Shown: positions 25,701-32,446 of the stretch, in pieces
Numbering within the stretch: position 1 is the first letter of the stretch
Layout: each line of letters opens with the position of its first letter
DNA from: a virus
Virus record (IMG/VR): IMGVR_UViG_3300037516_001048
Coordinates: 1-55,647 of that record
Length of the DNA stretch: 55,647 bases
Strand: one strand, 5' to 3'
Notes under the pieces: model-generated
Told to the model about the DNA's origin: nothing
The model's database searches: none
What the model saw: only the letters and a program-made list of their open reading frames with translations
Translations under genes and position numbers: made by a program

Positions 25701-28700
25701 GTGCCCCGAGATCCGGAGTGGTCGCTGGCACGTTCGTGTCAGGGAAGAACGCCGCCTGGTCGAAATCAAGCTCGCGGGCGATGTTCTGGCTCTGCTTCTG
25801 GTATTCCGGCAGGGACCGGTCCCGTGGTTGCAGCGCCTGATCATACCCAGTCGATGGCTGGCCACGGAAATCATGGGACGGCAGGAGAGTAGACTGTTCG
25901 CGCAGCGCGAAGACCGCCTTCAGCTTGACGCCATGCTGCGTGATCGTGGTGGCTCCTGCCGTTTCGCCTTGTGCTTCCGTTTGCGCTGGCACCATGGGCA
26001 CGTCCCGTGATTCCGGCACGCTGGGTCCAGCGCTTTGCTTCCCGTCAGAGGATGGCGTTTGGTTTTGCTCATTGGTTGTAGATTGGTTTTGCGCCACGCC
26101 GCCGAGGAACTCCCTCATCCGCCCCTCGATGAGCTTCACCGTGTCCTCGATTTGGGCGATGGTTTCAGGCGCAGCCCCAGCCTTCGCCAACTGCTTCTGC
26201 AAGTTTCGCAGGTAGCCCAGCAGCGCATTCACCGCACGCCGCAGGGAGGCCTTCAGGTCCGTCCCGGCCTGTTCGGTCGTTACCAGTTTCCCGTCCAGTT
26301 TCCACCCCTCTTGAGAGATAGCCATCCGCCCCTGCACGATCATCCTCAGGAACTCATGCCCCAGATTCCGGGGCTCCTTGCTGCTCCGGTTATAGGCGTC
26401 CCGTACCACCCGCTGCACTTTCGCGGGCAGGCTGTTATACAGGCCAGCCGCATCCAGCTTGCCACCCTTCTCCAGTTCCAATGCGGCCGAGTGGATCACC
26501 TCCTCGATCACAGCCAGCCGCGCCCATTCCTTGGTGTTCTGTTTTGTGTTTTCCGCCGTCTTGGCTAGAGCCCCGAAATCCAGTTCCAGTGCCCGGTCGG
26601 TGGAGTCGATTTGCAGCCCGCCCCCCAGCGTATTCTCCTTTACGCGGAATCCACCAGGGAATGCCCCCGCCCACTTCTTCGCCTCCATCTCCAGCGCCTT
26701 GGCCATTTCCTTGTTCCGCGCCACCCGTTCCGGCGTGGCCTTCAAGCCGCGGGCTTCCCCGGCCGCTGTGATGGCGTCGGCAAAACTCCCACCCTTGGCA
26801 GGCTCCGCCGTTGGTGCGTCCGGGGCCGTCTGTGGCGCGGCGACCGGCACCTCCACCGCATCCCGCACCATCCCTTGGCCGGTGGCCGCAACTTGAGCGA
26901 TGGCCGCAGTCCGGGATTCCGCCGTCACCCTCACCGGGGCGTCCACCCCATCAATCTCCACGTCCCACTGACGGCCCTGTTTCGGGGCCGTAGGGGCAGC
27001 AGTCGGTGCCGCAGTCGTTGCCGCAGCAGGTGCCGGTGCCGCCGTTGGATCAGGTGCCGCCGTTGGGGCCTGCGCTGCCATCGCCGCCTGGGCAGCGTCT
27101 TGCGCGGCCTGCTGCAACACTGCATCACGCCGTTGCACCTCCCCCGCCGTGATCAGCGCCGCCGCCGCCGGGAATACCCGCTTCGTCCGGTCGATCAGTC
27201 CTTGCCCCAGAATCAACTGCCCGGCCTCCATCGTCACGCGGGGCACGCCGTCCGGCGAGGGGTTGGGGTCCTCGCCGACCACAATCTCAGCGGCAGGACC
27301 ACGGGCCAGTCCGAGCGTGGCCAGTTGACCGTTGTCCAGCGTCGCCGCCCGGCCCGTGGCCACCGCCACCACCGCCCGTGCCGTGGCCACCGCCAGTACG
27401 TGCTCCGGAGTCCCCACAGCCATCGTCAGTCCCGTGACTGGATCCATTACGGGGCCAGCCAACTGCTCCTCCAGACCTACCAAATTCTGTACGCCGGTCA
27501 GCACCGCCTCCCGGCGATCTTTTTCCAGTTGGGCCATCCCGCGCAGCGCCTCCCGCGCCGTCACCCGGTCACCCTTGTTGCGGGCCTCCTCAGCCACCAG
27601 TCCCAGCGCCTCTATCTGAGCCGTGATCCCCGGCACCGTCCCAAATTGCTCCAGCGCCGGCACTGGCCCGAGCGCCGTGGCCATCTTCTGAGGATCCACC
27701 CCAGCCATTTCCGCGAGCCCTTCCTCCGTGGCCGTCATCACCGCCTCCGATTTAGCGATCTCCGCCTTCAGTGCATTCCCGGCTTGATTCAACTGCCACG
27801 CTTCTTTCAACGGACGCATCGCTTTGGCCGTCATCCGCGCCGCACCTCCGGCCCCGCCGAACGCGCCACCACCGATCAACTCACCGATGGCGTTCTCCCA
27901 GATTTCAGTCTGCTCTGCTGCCGTGTAACCCGCTGACAAGTCCGTTTGATTGGAGATACGCGCAGCATAGACCCCAAGAATCCCCTGCATAAAACCCGTG
28001 GCACCCTCCGTGGCCGGGTTCTTGGCCGCTTTCAGGGCACCCATGCCCACTTCCTTCATGAAGGACCGCATCCCCTTATCAGCCACGGCCCTGAGTTCCT
28101 TGGCCGGACGGCCCACCAACTTGCTAATCAACCCACTTTCCATACCGGTCAGGGCATCGAGTGCCGCCGCCGGAGCACCCAATATCAGACTGGCCGCGAT
28201 GGAGCGGTCCACCTTGTCAGGGTCATTCACCAACTGCGCCGGGGTCATGCTCCCCAGGGTGCTTTGCAGGTATTCCCCGCCGTTCCCACGGAAGGAGGAA
28301 CCGAACGCACCCCACTTCGCGACGTTGGCCGCTGACTGCTTCCGCATGATGTCAAAGAGCGGACCCTTCCCCCCTCCCTTGATTTCCGACTTCAGCAGCA
28401 TCAGGACCCGGCTTTCCACCAGCACCGTCGCCATCTCAGAGGTCAGCTTGCGCTTCACCATCAAGTCCGCAGCCTCCTTGGCGATCAGTTTTTTCACCGC
28501 CGTTTTGCCCATCAGACCCGCCACGCCACCACCTACGGTGCCGGGACCAGGGGCCACCGCGCTACCAATCGCCGCGCCGGCCACCGTCGTCACCACCGTC
28601 TCCCCCAAATCGAAGACCATATTGGAAACGGTCTTGCCCACGTAATGCAGGGTATCAGACAGGCTCTCGATCTCCCCGAAGGTATCCACCACACTACCAC

Positions 28701-30945
28701 GCTCCTCCGCCCGCTTCATGTGCTCCGCACTTTGTGCGTGCAGGCTGAGGAATTCCTCGTCATCCCCAGCCAGATGGTTCATCGCTGCGCGCATCATCAG
28801 CCATGTGCCGGTGTATTGGTCCCAGCCGTCAGCGATCTCTGACTTCGCCACATTTAATCCGCCGGTCGCCCGCAGCTGTTCTGATTTGAGGTTTTTCGTG
28901 GTCGCCGTCAACTCCTTGTCGACCGCCCCGGTGTTGAACAGCGGCTGATTGCCGTACTCCTTGATGTACCCCTTCAAAGCCGTCATCCGCGCCGCGGCGC
29001 TGCTGGCATCCTGCTGGCTCAGTTTCCCGGCGGCGTCCAGGGTCACTGCCATGTCAGGCACCGGCTTCACCTCGATTCCCGCCGCCTTGTAGGCATCCAC
29101 CACCTTGTTCATGGGCACGGCCCCCTGCCAAGCCAGGTCCCGCACCCGGCGAAGGTCACCCTGCATCCGTTCCGCTGCCTTGTCATACACGACCGCAGTT
29201 TCAGCCGACCGTTTCTCAAACATGGCCGACATCTCCTCCGGCGAAAGATTCCGCGCCGACCCCGCCGAGGCAATGTCGGTCTGGTGCGCCGCCATCGCCC
29301 CCTTGATCAGCCCCTGCAACTCCCGGCCCCGGTTGGTGATCTCCGCCACCGCAGCATACCCGGCCTCCCGCTCCTGCCGCACATCCGCCACCGGCTTCCC
29401 TCCGGCCTCCTCATTCCCCAGCAGTCGGCGAGTGTTGCCCTCACCTTCCGCACGGGCTTCCACCATGGTCTGCCAGTCGGGCCGCAGGAACACATCCTTG
29501 CCAGGGTTTTGAGCGATGGCCGTTTGCAGGTCCGCCACATTCTTGGCTTCCAAGGTCCCTGCACGGAATTTCGGCGTGAAGGCGTAGTCCAGCGCCACTT
29601 TCGGGGCCGCAGGATCAGCCGCCGCCACCCCAGTGGCCGAGTCGTTAGCCGCCGCCTTCGCCGCTTGCTCTTCCTTCACAGCATCCACCGCTTTCACCTG
29701 CTCATCACGCAGTCCACCGGCATACCGGTTGTGATCGTCGATCGTTGTTCCCAGTGCGTCAAACTTCGCCTTCAACCCCTGCGACCGCAGCAGTAGCGAT
29801 TCCCGTTGCCGGATGATATCCGGGGCCTCCGCCGCCGTATACCCAGCCTCCCCCACCGCCTTCAGCGCCAGAGCCTCCGCGTTCAGTGCCTCATCCTCGA
29901 TCTTGAGCTCCGCCTTCCGCGCATCCATCTTCTGGAGGCTCTCAGCGAGGTACCGCGAGCGCACCGCGTTCTGTTCCTCCGGTGTTTTCCCGGCCAGGCT
30001 CGCCTTGTTAAAGGTATCACTCGACTGGGTCGCCAGACCGGCTTCCTCCACACCGATTTCTGAAATTCGCTTCTCCCGGCTATCCCGCTCCGCCTGTCGC
30101 GTGATCAAAAGCTCATCTGCCGGAGTGGCCGTGCCGCCCGACTTCCGCACCCGCGCATCCTCCAACTGGGTGGGATTCGGGGCGTTCATGTCAGGGGCCG
30201 TCAGCTCCGCCCGCAGCTTGGCCTGCTCACTGGCCAGCCCAGTCTTTTTCCGTGTCCGCAGCGCCGCCGTGGATGCCTCCCGGACCTTGGCATCAGGAGA
30301 TAGGACCCCTTCCTCCGGATCGATGGCGTCCCACTTGGCGTTGGCGTTCTGCCGGTAGATGTATTTGTCGTTCGGGTCTTTGGGATTGCCCCCGATTGGC
30401 GCCTCCGCATCCAAGAAGGATTGCTTCATCTCCCCAGCCTTCCGCTCCACCTTGTAGGCGCGGCCAGTTGAATCCCACTTGGTGGGACCGTCGATATCTT
30501 TGACGACGGGTTTCCCGGTCATGGGGTCCTTGGCTTCCACCACGGTGCCGTCCGGATTCTTGTGATAGCCGAGCCCCGCCGCGTCCATCTCCACGGCCTT
30601 CATGTCCTGCACCGCGTCGAAGTTAAGTTTGTCGACACGCGCCTGCTCCTTGGCATTCGCCTTCGCGACTACCGCCTCATGCGCCGACTGCCGGACCTGT
30701 TGACGCTGCTCCGTAGCTTTGTCCTGGTCATACTTGTCCCACGCACGCTCCTCCCCACCATCATAGGTCTTGGCGAGACCGGAAGGTAGGCGACGTGGAT
30801 CCACCCCGGACGGCGCACGCACCGCAGGGGCTTGAGGTGCCGCAGGGGCTGGGGGCTCCGTTACAGAGCCATCCTCCGGCGGGACCACCGGAGGGATAGG
30901 GGTGGCAGGAGATAGGACAACGCGGCGCGTAGGTTGCAGAGACAT
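13702..30945 (-). CDS. Giant polyvalent protein: ParB-like/zeta-kinase/methyltransferase/SNF2 helicase
   Basis: A single 5747-residue frame. In order: Ala/Lys/Glu-rich helical region (1-770); hydrophobic Gly/Ala segment (about 775-815, TVVTTVAGAAIGSAVAPGPG), possibly membrane-penetrating; a zincin-like remnant (IEEVIHS, about 1478); a DdrB-type ParB-like domain (about 1665-2045, DANGQVIVGNGR near 1750); a zeta-toxin-like P-loop kinase (about 2200-2390, GGGPAAGKST near 2210); a disordered linker with three DLF motifs (about 2400-2665); an adenine methyltransferase (MEPGGGIGHFIG near 2835, SNVPF near 2910); an SNF2/DarB-like helicase (HGVGSGKT near 3607, VDEAH near 3770, QRNGRIIRQG near 4132); and an LPD38-like C-terminus (from about 5175, SGPQTQVVNIVGN). 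P1 DarB and DdrB are ejected antirestriction proteins; the same role is inferred here. Confidence 0.88.
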   Translation of the reverse strand: MSLQPTRRVVLSPATPIPPVVPPEDGSVTEPPAPAAPQAPAVRAPSGVDPRRLPSGLAKTYDGGEERAWDKYDQDKATEQRQQVRQSAHEAVVAKANAKEQARVDKLNFDAVQDMKAVEMDAAGLGYHKNPDGTVVEAKDPMTGKPVVKDIDGPTKWDSTGRAYKVERKAGEMKQSFLDAEAPIGGNPKDPNDKYIYRQNANAKWDAIDPEEGVLSPDAKVREASTAALRTRKKTGLASEQAKLRAELTAPDMNAPNPTQLEDARVRKSGGTATPADELLITRQAERDSREKRISEIGVEEAGLATQSSDTFNKASLAGKTPEEQNAVRSRYLAESLQKMDARKAELKIEDEALNAEALALKAVGEAGYTAAEAPDIIRQRESLLLRSQGLKAKFDALGTTIDDHNRYAGGLRDEQVKAVDAVKEEQAAKAAANDSATGVAAADPAAPKVALDYAFTPKFRAGTLEAKNVADLQTAIAQNPGKDVFLRPDWQTMVEARAEGEGNTRRLLGNEEAGGKPVADVRQEREAGYAAVAEITNRGRELQGLIKGAMAAHQTDIASAGSARNLSPEEMSAMFEKRSAETAVVYDKAAERMQGDLRRVRDLAWQGAVPMNKVVDAYKAAGIEVKPVPDMAVTLDAAGKLSQQDASSAAARMTALKGYIKEYGNQPLFNTGAVDKELTATTKNLKSEQLRATGGLNVAKSEIADGWDQYTGTWLMMRAAMNHLAGDDEEFLSLHAQSAEHMKRAEERGSVVDTFGEIESLSDTLHYVGKTVSNMVFDLGETVVTTVAGAAIGSAVAPGPGTVGGGVAGLMGKTAVKKLIAKEAADLMVKRKLTSEMATVLVESRVLMLLKSEIKGGGKGPLFDIMRKQSAANVAKWGAFGSSFRGNGGEYLQSTLGSMTPAQLVNDPDKVDRSIAASLILGAPAAALDALTGMESGLISKLVGRPAKELRAVADKGMRSFMKEVGMGALKAAKNPATEGATGFMQGILGVYAARISNQTDLSAGYTAAEQTEIWENAIGELIGGGAFGGAGGAARMTAKAMRPLKEAWQLNQAGNALKAEIAKSEAVMTATEEGLAEMAGVDPQKMATALGPVPALEQFGTVPGITAQIEALGLVAEEARNKGDRVTAREALRGMAQLEKDRREAVLTGVQNLVGLEEQLAGPVMDPVTGLTMAVGTPEHVLAVATARAVVAVATGRAATLDNGQLATLGLARGPAAEIVVGEDPNPSPDGVPRVTMEAGQLILGQGLIDRTKRVFPAAAALITAGEVQRRDAVLQQAAQDAAQAAMAAQAPTAAPDPTAAPAPAAATTAAPTAAPTAPKQGRQWDVEIDGVDAPVRVTAESRTAAIAQVAATGQGMVRDAVEVPVAAPQTAPDAPTAEPAKGGSFADAITAAGEARGLKATPERVARNKEMAKALEMEAKKWAGAFPGGFRVKENTLGGGLQIDSTDRALELDFGALAKTAENTKQNTKEWARLAVIEEVIHSAALELEKGGKLDAAGLYNSLPAKVQRVVRDAYNRSSKEPRNLGHEFLRMIVQGRMAISQEGWKLDGKLVTTEQAGTDLKASLRRAVNALLGYLRNLQKQLAKAGAAPETIAQIEDTVKLIEGRMREFLGGVAQNQSTTNEQNQTPSSDGKQSAGPSVPESRDVPMVPAQTEAQGETAGATTITQHGVKLKAVFALREQSTLLPSHDFRGQPSTGYDQALQPRDRSLPEYQKQSQNIARELDFDQAAFFPDTNVPATTPDLGAPVVDANGQVIVGNGRFNGVAMAYSEGFPTAAKYKAALAKNAARFGLTPEDVMAMKEPVLVRVLEPTDRETVIKFSQGSNEGVAMRTNATELAGQDAQRLAGPARQVLTLLDPNFDLEAKQNEAFRTAYVAQVIDAGGTNEANLTGPELASRMRMGIFASAYGLDAEGRAALARMAASTGVGAKKITAALLTMAAGMGWMKAEGKAGNLHPRDISVDLGAAAQRIAVALRDKSAKTPSSAVYQGLESQTDVFENPMVTELMQFLIANRTNQARMEEVISNYVEGVAQLGNPAQVDMFGGEPATREQLWQKAVDPATTETRENRHALATAALSSAVLPSQIGPDNLDAFAGVVDKRILATIKMLDVTLEFDAEWQLPKLPEPTGPKPPATAREVDGVFVLTHATAVIQPTMIKDDDGEVIPNYLLDYLEPGKEYTRDELHEAIIDLYLDRAEKARANGRGKVLFTGGGPAAGKSTFIREMQSTGEIATGDGILTLTADDIKMLIPEMQEMLARGDSRAAGTVHVESQKIFNDVVVAVLALPYHVNLIWDATLSHAPQVIPLMEQIKGLGYEMHLRGIVIDPWEAMNRSVDRGLKSKRLVPAGGTLWGHKGFHMNFREYLPLVDSYEVRGIMFGDNVYEDGGQGLRSIVVESSVSPVAKDRGEQYYFTQERSNLNEYATNKTQLLASYDYGHPALETNQAGDKGASESTQGNEDQGNVPDNGRRSALRPAAPAGPLSSADLFGEWADSLPAKTKRSKPAFAKALKAEVPAGKLPTVAAISDLFDFASSGGYGVNYGTQGNGSGSDGRPGNTGAAVGTPAGGKNSKRSKNAPGGANDLFDWSAEFQTGGTTAGSGQPGGNGPDGRGTGSGGNSDGVAKPPERGAAEKPVGGLREDPSGRDGLHPIVPQPENPADRNHVIDPMGKVAPRTNSQKWAGNFEAMKLLRQLDADGRNPTPEEKSVLEAYTGWGWMKEAFNDVRAKAYAELKSTWEATIAREIARPPYRESYDRSPARSTDWQQRARENDPEKAQTLLSWQATYGQHYDRLRAELTDKEFRSAAKSVRNAHFTTPSVIGSMWKAVARLGFKGGRAMEPGGGIGHFIGVQPPSMAERTRWEATELDDVTARILSKLYPQARVNGMMPAPGREVSGMGFQDSRIPNNSLDLLISNVPFAKEGPGKAKSEFGQDFNLHNYFFARALAKVKPGGLVVFITSSGTMESQRAQRAYLNGKAELVASWRLPNDAFAENAGTEVVTDVIMLRKPDGKQVMAPEPWMEKMQVGRDNVMSRRPVDKTRPWQKTTVDLHTWFSDIEPDWNPTSVEMATAWRPWMDGGRPKTGKKWDAVVKAFRERPDSSDSLEFSAPIRVNEYYARHPENVLGRHALQGSMYSAGEYTVQSMGSLDEQLAAAVERLPENILGDAATTGWDAVAAERDDKIDSYVERDGIVYQVTAEGLEPVEWNENETLDKAKRTAAKKKMAIFRQWAKLRDAAVEMVNLEVNPASMDTDLDAARARLNTAYNGVLAYFGPLGVRRNNKYRFLEDDPQYALLEALEEESMVTNERGEVAYRYKKADIFRQRIIPVLEAPTTAASLEEAVSVSMAWQGSVNPRYVADLTGTSEPEARMALLEGGHVYEDTSSGQLMTADEYLSGPVAVRLREAEAAAKDNPDYARNVEALRNALPPRRMISEASINVGARWIPDAVYTAYMAHLGVKNGAVKYVKERNHFESAGRGGLPEWETGDWSAFDTLDAILNNRKLLVTSYNRVLRQSVVDSELTAQLESKALEMADDFRQWVRTTDTELADPENDGVMVPIPALTENIFNEKVNGITPPKFVGDWVTLPGQSGVIWLKPFRKAVIARLLTQGRGMMAHGVGSGKTFNQIALAMELRRLGKARKPVIVVQNSTINQFAKSFRQAYPQAKLLVATPRSYSAKARARFTARMATGDWDAIIMTHSNLEQIPNSQASVDAYFARESDELDAAISAADDTESQSRLQAARDKLLEKRTKMIARLGARQDNVLDWEQIGVDALIVDEAHAFKNAPVVTNRGRDVKNIPSTGEGSDKAVSMMLKTHNVRERMKGKGVFFATGTPISNTMAEAYVMLRYIAPDMLEANGIVNFDDFAAQYGTVVSQTESTWDGSIKVVDRFTKFVNGPQFIRLIRSVFDVAMGNESLGLDVPSIAGGKAEQVVVPVTQANQAFNEWIVNEVAPRWKAIGRKEIDEDPRLTAIPIMSLQAGMAAALDPRLIHDNAPDYPGSKVNVAIKRALEIYRSGDANKTAQVMFSDLFNSFRLGVLGEFAGNPFADMGRNEGAFNLGDDIKAKLIAGGMKPEEVVVVTTEKDEKLTAILDAVNEGKVRVIIGSTARLGVGVNIQERLAMVHHLMPPRDFKPAMMEQRNGRIIRQGNLHAEWRDAAFARVVGTAAGTPFAGTTGAKRAKAAKEWLTENDKDGAIRTEADAAAKIFDIGIIEYAVQRSTDSVVYSMMAAKQGMVAQSLSGESIGNEFDDPTDEIQMGFNEMAAQAMGDPLMIRQVMLDRDLRQLRNSYNGWQRQGASRAADIRRIAASITYSEGLLNRVDREAATYGKLFLEADGKPVYKFDGKTIDTGAKDGKIINPLDLWLAGAAGSMAMQGDKQTTLAMEVNGRPFEVTAKLKDNALVGVVQVPGSTEYKDWYAGGQSLVLGIRSLVSGIEDRPANSRENIAFLTDRLAELRKVDAGSQEFPQIDKLRALETEYALLRITMATRNETPTGAATEATGPEMGTLADGMGRGGMLAPLSAAALDAIGGDSLASGVSAGNHLGVNQGLAEQDADRLAIFEQNIDEILKLATGAKTRVLGLRVMVEHNNPVPQVKPGDALAPSSVWNDGEPTKRKLAGTSTIGIKLDRDSIREALFHLGVTGGRDLPGFRYGYYYGAQVVLVTGTSSRIGSDFGERVIRDARVLGAWNKSEGEARSSYLTTPVYLAPLSAAALQSASFDDALRGAGVDLDELDSLMDRADNESSGSRKTGNPDLSLGAGTNSYTTFGDPVIMGVDEYRNATVQEETFDQWRADAVEMLRANYDGTVRRLVDIGLSGGQLTPELTQAAQIIVEQESRMPMNPARKRTLQALVYAYRQAGTEQARGLAARRDPFKTPEERHREFLAKQIFTPPAETRKKLEAAGSAAERQRILGADAQRIARIEAEFAKMGVTLDDLFSGGIQLSLAKAKIIGETAAGLASDKHRRAAVLLKGGTQSALDIGKAVGLTPQEVLAVKDHMDRQLTKAMEARLARAIAAASSSLQVAAMAGDEFMDVDFARMVGMTEAERAAEIQKLVQQMGYGIPVKQLGKRKIVKRKRLYQPPTAQSGMSGEEYLSQPMGRDGRGTQPRLGQMGTPDNSIAPGPGKVWDRPALAQNELDLGLQDEVSILIGADLADAEDVVRLARVTQAAHGGAMDMLQEYWINNILSGPQTQVVNIVGNSAFAGVELTVQRGMEALWNLVIQDDKSASFGEFGAMRQALLPGLVRGMRLFSKSWRTETDWFAHEALNAQLDLFETGPKGEGRATAISGTKGKVIRIPGRALMATDGFFKGLIGQMEAAAQAYRIAKAEGLSGDAMTKRMNQLLYTPGSQAWQLAVQKAQELTFQEDLPENLKPLQKWKNSNRLLGFVVPFIRTPYNIFRHGIRKSPLGAANLIWQLGKHGMVKLSGGRLELATAASPQMIKWLAEQTLAMAALALLKGAAEGDDDDEKKWLLITGSQPADFAERDLQERTAGGAYVIRIGGVRIPYGRVEPFATVLGSTVDALRISKGGGDVADKFGRVLGSLQQAAMDKTFLSGLAALFDTMKQPGKLADKGQRAVMTALVPNLIRQPLRNMDSMVRDGSTADWYYQLAPFGAGAESRVNTATGVDKEKTGNALTRILLPALVKQDGVEPSDIVLRQWNAANPGKEAWAPGTPDRTHELQVDGKTVRVKLNAGAYKQLSGRSAALARQSLQGLNLKPTQDDVDRIKKAYTDGRRRAWGELKGQPVSRLGDVED
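22998..23327 (-). CDS. Overprinted ORF inside giant gene (109 aa)
   Basis: Same strand as the giant gene but a different frame, opposite its residues about 2539-2649. It starts at ATG 23327, one codon after an in-frame TGA, and stops at TAG. The product is a normal-looking acidic helical protein (MELKEMDLEAMDVLATLVQL at the start, EQRRNLWEVYGKIHPDAMAY near the end). By hand count 77 of 109 third positions are G/C (71%), against about 38% for the giant frame over the same bases, where the product is Gly/Asn/Ser-rich. The hidden frame therefore carries the codon bias. No Shine-Dalgarno is evident. Confidence 0.55.
   Translation of the reverse strand: MELKEMDLEAMDVLATLVQLSEHRQGAKIASDPRMLQEALTTFLTGRLNSKREAQRLDPDSREATDQTDAELEAEETVMAWQNRLNAEQRRNLWEVYGKIHPDAMAYIP
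23502..23687 (-). CDS. Second overprinted ORF inside giant gene (61 aa)
   Basis: In the same alternative frame as the 109-residue ORF and just upstream of it, opposite giant residues about 2419-2481. It starts MNTPPTKPNYLPPTTTATRP at ATG 23687 and ends MKIKEMFPITDDAPLYGLPL plus PPDR. In its last 40 codons about 72% of third positions are G/C, against about 45% in the giant frame. The first 20 codons are Pro/Thr-rich and there the giant frame is the better one. A real start further in (for example Met at KGMKIKEM) is possible. Confidence 0.42.
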   Translation of the reverse strand: MNTPPTKPNYLPPTTTATRPLKPIRPETKALVKAHKGMKIKEMFPITDDAPLYGLPLPPDR

Positions 30946-30951
30946 AATTGC

Positions 30952-31644
30952 TCAAGCATTCTGGGTACCCTCCTGTAGGGGGTTACGGCGCTGCCGTGCC
31001 GGGGATACACCGTCCACGCCCTTCAAGGCGCGCATGGCGAGTCCACCTGACTGCTCCGGCGTAGTAGCGGCTGGTGCCGCTGCCGGTGCCGCCTGACCGA
31101 AGCCAGGCCCATTACTTGAAACTTGGTCGCCCACGTCGGCGTTTTGCCCCATCGCCTCGTAGGCGCTCCGCTCCTCCGGCGGCATGGCCGCGTATTTCTC
31201 CCGCAACGCTCCTTCCGCTTCCTCGCGGGTTTGGCCTTTGTACTCGCCGGACTGTGCCACCCATCCCGCCTTGCGGTCGCTCCCTGATTTCTGGAACCCG
31301 GCCGCGCCAATGCTTTTTGAGAGGTAAGCCTGAAACCCGTTCGTGCTCTGCGGATCAGCCGGAGGGTTACCGGAACCGGTTCCAGGAACCGCAGACGGCG
31401 TTCCCGTAGCCCGTTGAGCCAGTCCACCCTGCTGCGGTTGGAGGTTCTTGAACTTCATGCTACCCAGTTGATTCTGGACCGGTGCCCCGAACTGCCGGCC
31501 ACCCTCTTGAGATGGATCCGTCGCCCGCTGCGTCAATCCACCGGGAGCGGGCCGTGGTTTCAGGCTACTCAGATCAGGCGCTGCGGCCTGAATCGGCAAA
31601 GCGGAAGCCCCTGCTCCCATGAAGATTTTAGGTGCGGTGCTCAT
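30952..31644 (-). CDS. Virion-associated low-complexity protein (230 aa)
   Basis: Pro/Gln/Gly/Ala-rich with a repeated GGLxQRATxP phrase (GGLTQRATDP and GGLAQRATGT, and a related GGLAMRAL near the end). A central folded segment (QAYLSKSIGAAGFQKSGSDR, then REEAEGALREKYAAMPPEER) separates disordered ends. It lies directly upstream of the giant gene (6 bases), so it is probably co-packaged or a chaperone for it. ATG 31644 overlaps the previous stop as ATGA. Confidence 0.6.
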   Translation of the reverse strand: MSTAPKIFMGAGASALPIQAAAPDLSSLKPRPAPGGLTQRATDPSQEGGRQFGAPVQNQLGSMKFKNLQPQQGGLAQRATGTPSAVPGTGSGNPPADPQSTNGFQAYLSKSIGAAGFQKSGSDRKAGWVAQSGEYKGQTREEAEGALREKYAAMPPEERSAYEAMGQNADVGDQVSSNGPGFGQAAPAAAPAATTPEQSGGLAMRALKGVDGVSPARQRRNPLQEGTQNA

Positions 31645-31916
31645 GTTGGGGAAGTGGTTCGTGGTTGGTTCGGTTTGATTTCCGGCAGGTTCAGGTCCGA
31701 GCGGTTATACGGGCAATGCCGCGCCATCGGGCACCCCATCAGCGCCATCTTCAGCTTGGCAATCTCACCCACCGAGACATTGTGCCGCTGGTCACATTTA
31801 ATGGACCGCCAGTAAAGGTGCCCTATCGCCCCAGCCAGCACACTGATCGCGGATGCCATCACGCCGATGGCCCCCACAATCACGGAATCGATCTGGACGA
31901 TGGAAAAAAATATCAT
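31641..31916 (-). CDS. Membrane protein of lysis cassette, holin-like candidate
   Basis: A 91-residue protein with one strong membrane segment at residues about 8-33 (DSVIVGAIGVMASAISVLAG), followed by a short basic loop and a soluble tail with Cys residues. It follows the endolysin gene with a 4-base overlap. A holin or a spanin-like anchor is plausible from position and topology, but sequence alone does not decide between them. The end KPNQPRTTSPT is encoded by the CA-rich leader of the next gene. Confidence 0.55.
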   Translation of the reverse strand: MIFFSIVQIDSVIVGAIGVMASAISVLAGAIGHLYWRSIKCDQRHNVSVGEIAKLKMALMGCPMARHCPYNRSDLNLPEIKPNQPRTTSPT

Positions 31917-32446
31917 GGCAGGATGCGGATGACGGCTGAAATAGAGGTGCGGCTCCGGGGCTTCTCAAAGCACCCATCCCCATCACGCCCCCCGCCTGCA
32001 TCGGTGTTGTATCCGATGGCGGTGAACTTCCGGTCCGGTAGGTCACCCGTGTAAATCTCGATGTGGGAGTAGTCGTAAATGATCAGGTCGCCCGTGTGCA
32101 GATTGGCCTCCTTGCCCAGAATTGTCAGTCCCTTTTCCCGCGCCCAGTGCAGCCAGTTGTTACCCTTGGCCTTGAAGCAGGACGCCGACTTGCAGCGCCA
32201 CTTCTCCGCCTGGGTAGGAGTCAGGTCCAGTGCCGTCAGCACCGCCGGATCTCTCAGCCACTCCTTCAGCGTCCGCGCCACCCCAGCCGCACAGTAGGGT
32301 TGCCGCTCATCATACCCATGCGGGTAGCCGGTGGCCTCCCAGAGCGGCACTATCCACGGAGCCTGGTTCCGCGTCTCCTCCATCTTGCCCACGTCCCGGC
32401 GGGCAATCGCGCAGAATCTCATGCGGAGGGGGAAGGAGCCAGTCAT
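31913..32446 (-). CDS. Endolysin, NlpC/P60 or CHAP-like peptidase
   Basis: A 177-residue protein. Catalytic Cys52 is in YCAAGVARTL after the helix ARRDVGKMEETRN; His128 is in YDYSHIEIYTGD; a polar third residue may be Asn147 in IGYNTDAG. This Cys-His order and the strand context are those of papain-like peptidoglycan hydrolases. It would cleave cell-wall peptide bridges at lysis. ATG 32446 overlaps the stop of the tiny lipoprotein gene upstream; its stop overlaps the membrane-protein gene. Confidence 0.75.
   Translation of the reverse strand: MTGSFPLRMRFCAIARRDVGKMEETRNQAPWIVPLWEATGYPHGYDERQPYCAAGVARTLKEWLRDPAVLTALDLTPTQAEKWRCKSASCFKAKGNNWLHWAREKGLTILGKEANLHTGDLIIYDYSHIEIYTGDLPDRKFTAIGYNTDAGGGRDGDGCFEKPRSRTSISAVIRILP

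Noticed and set aside
26465-26520. HExxH metalloprotease domain in the giant protein (IEEVIHSAALE)
   Set aside because: The motif lacks the second His at the right place, so only a degenerate zincin-like segment can be claimed.
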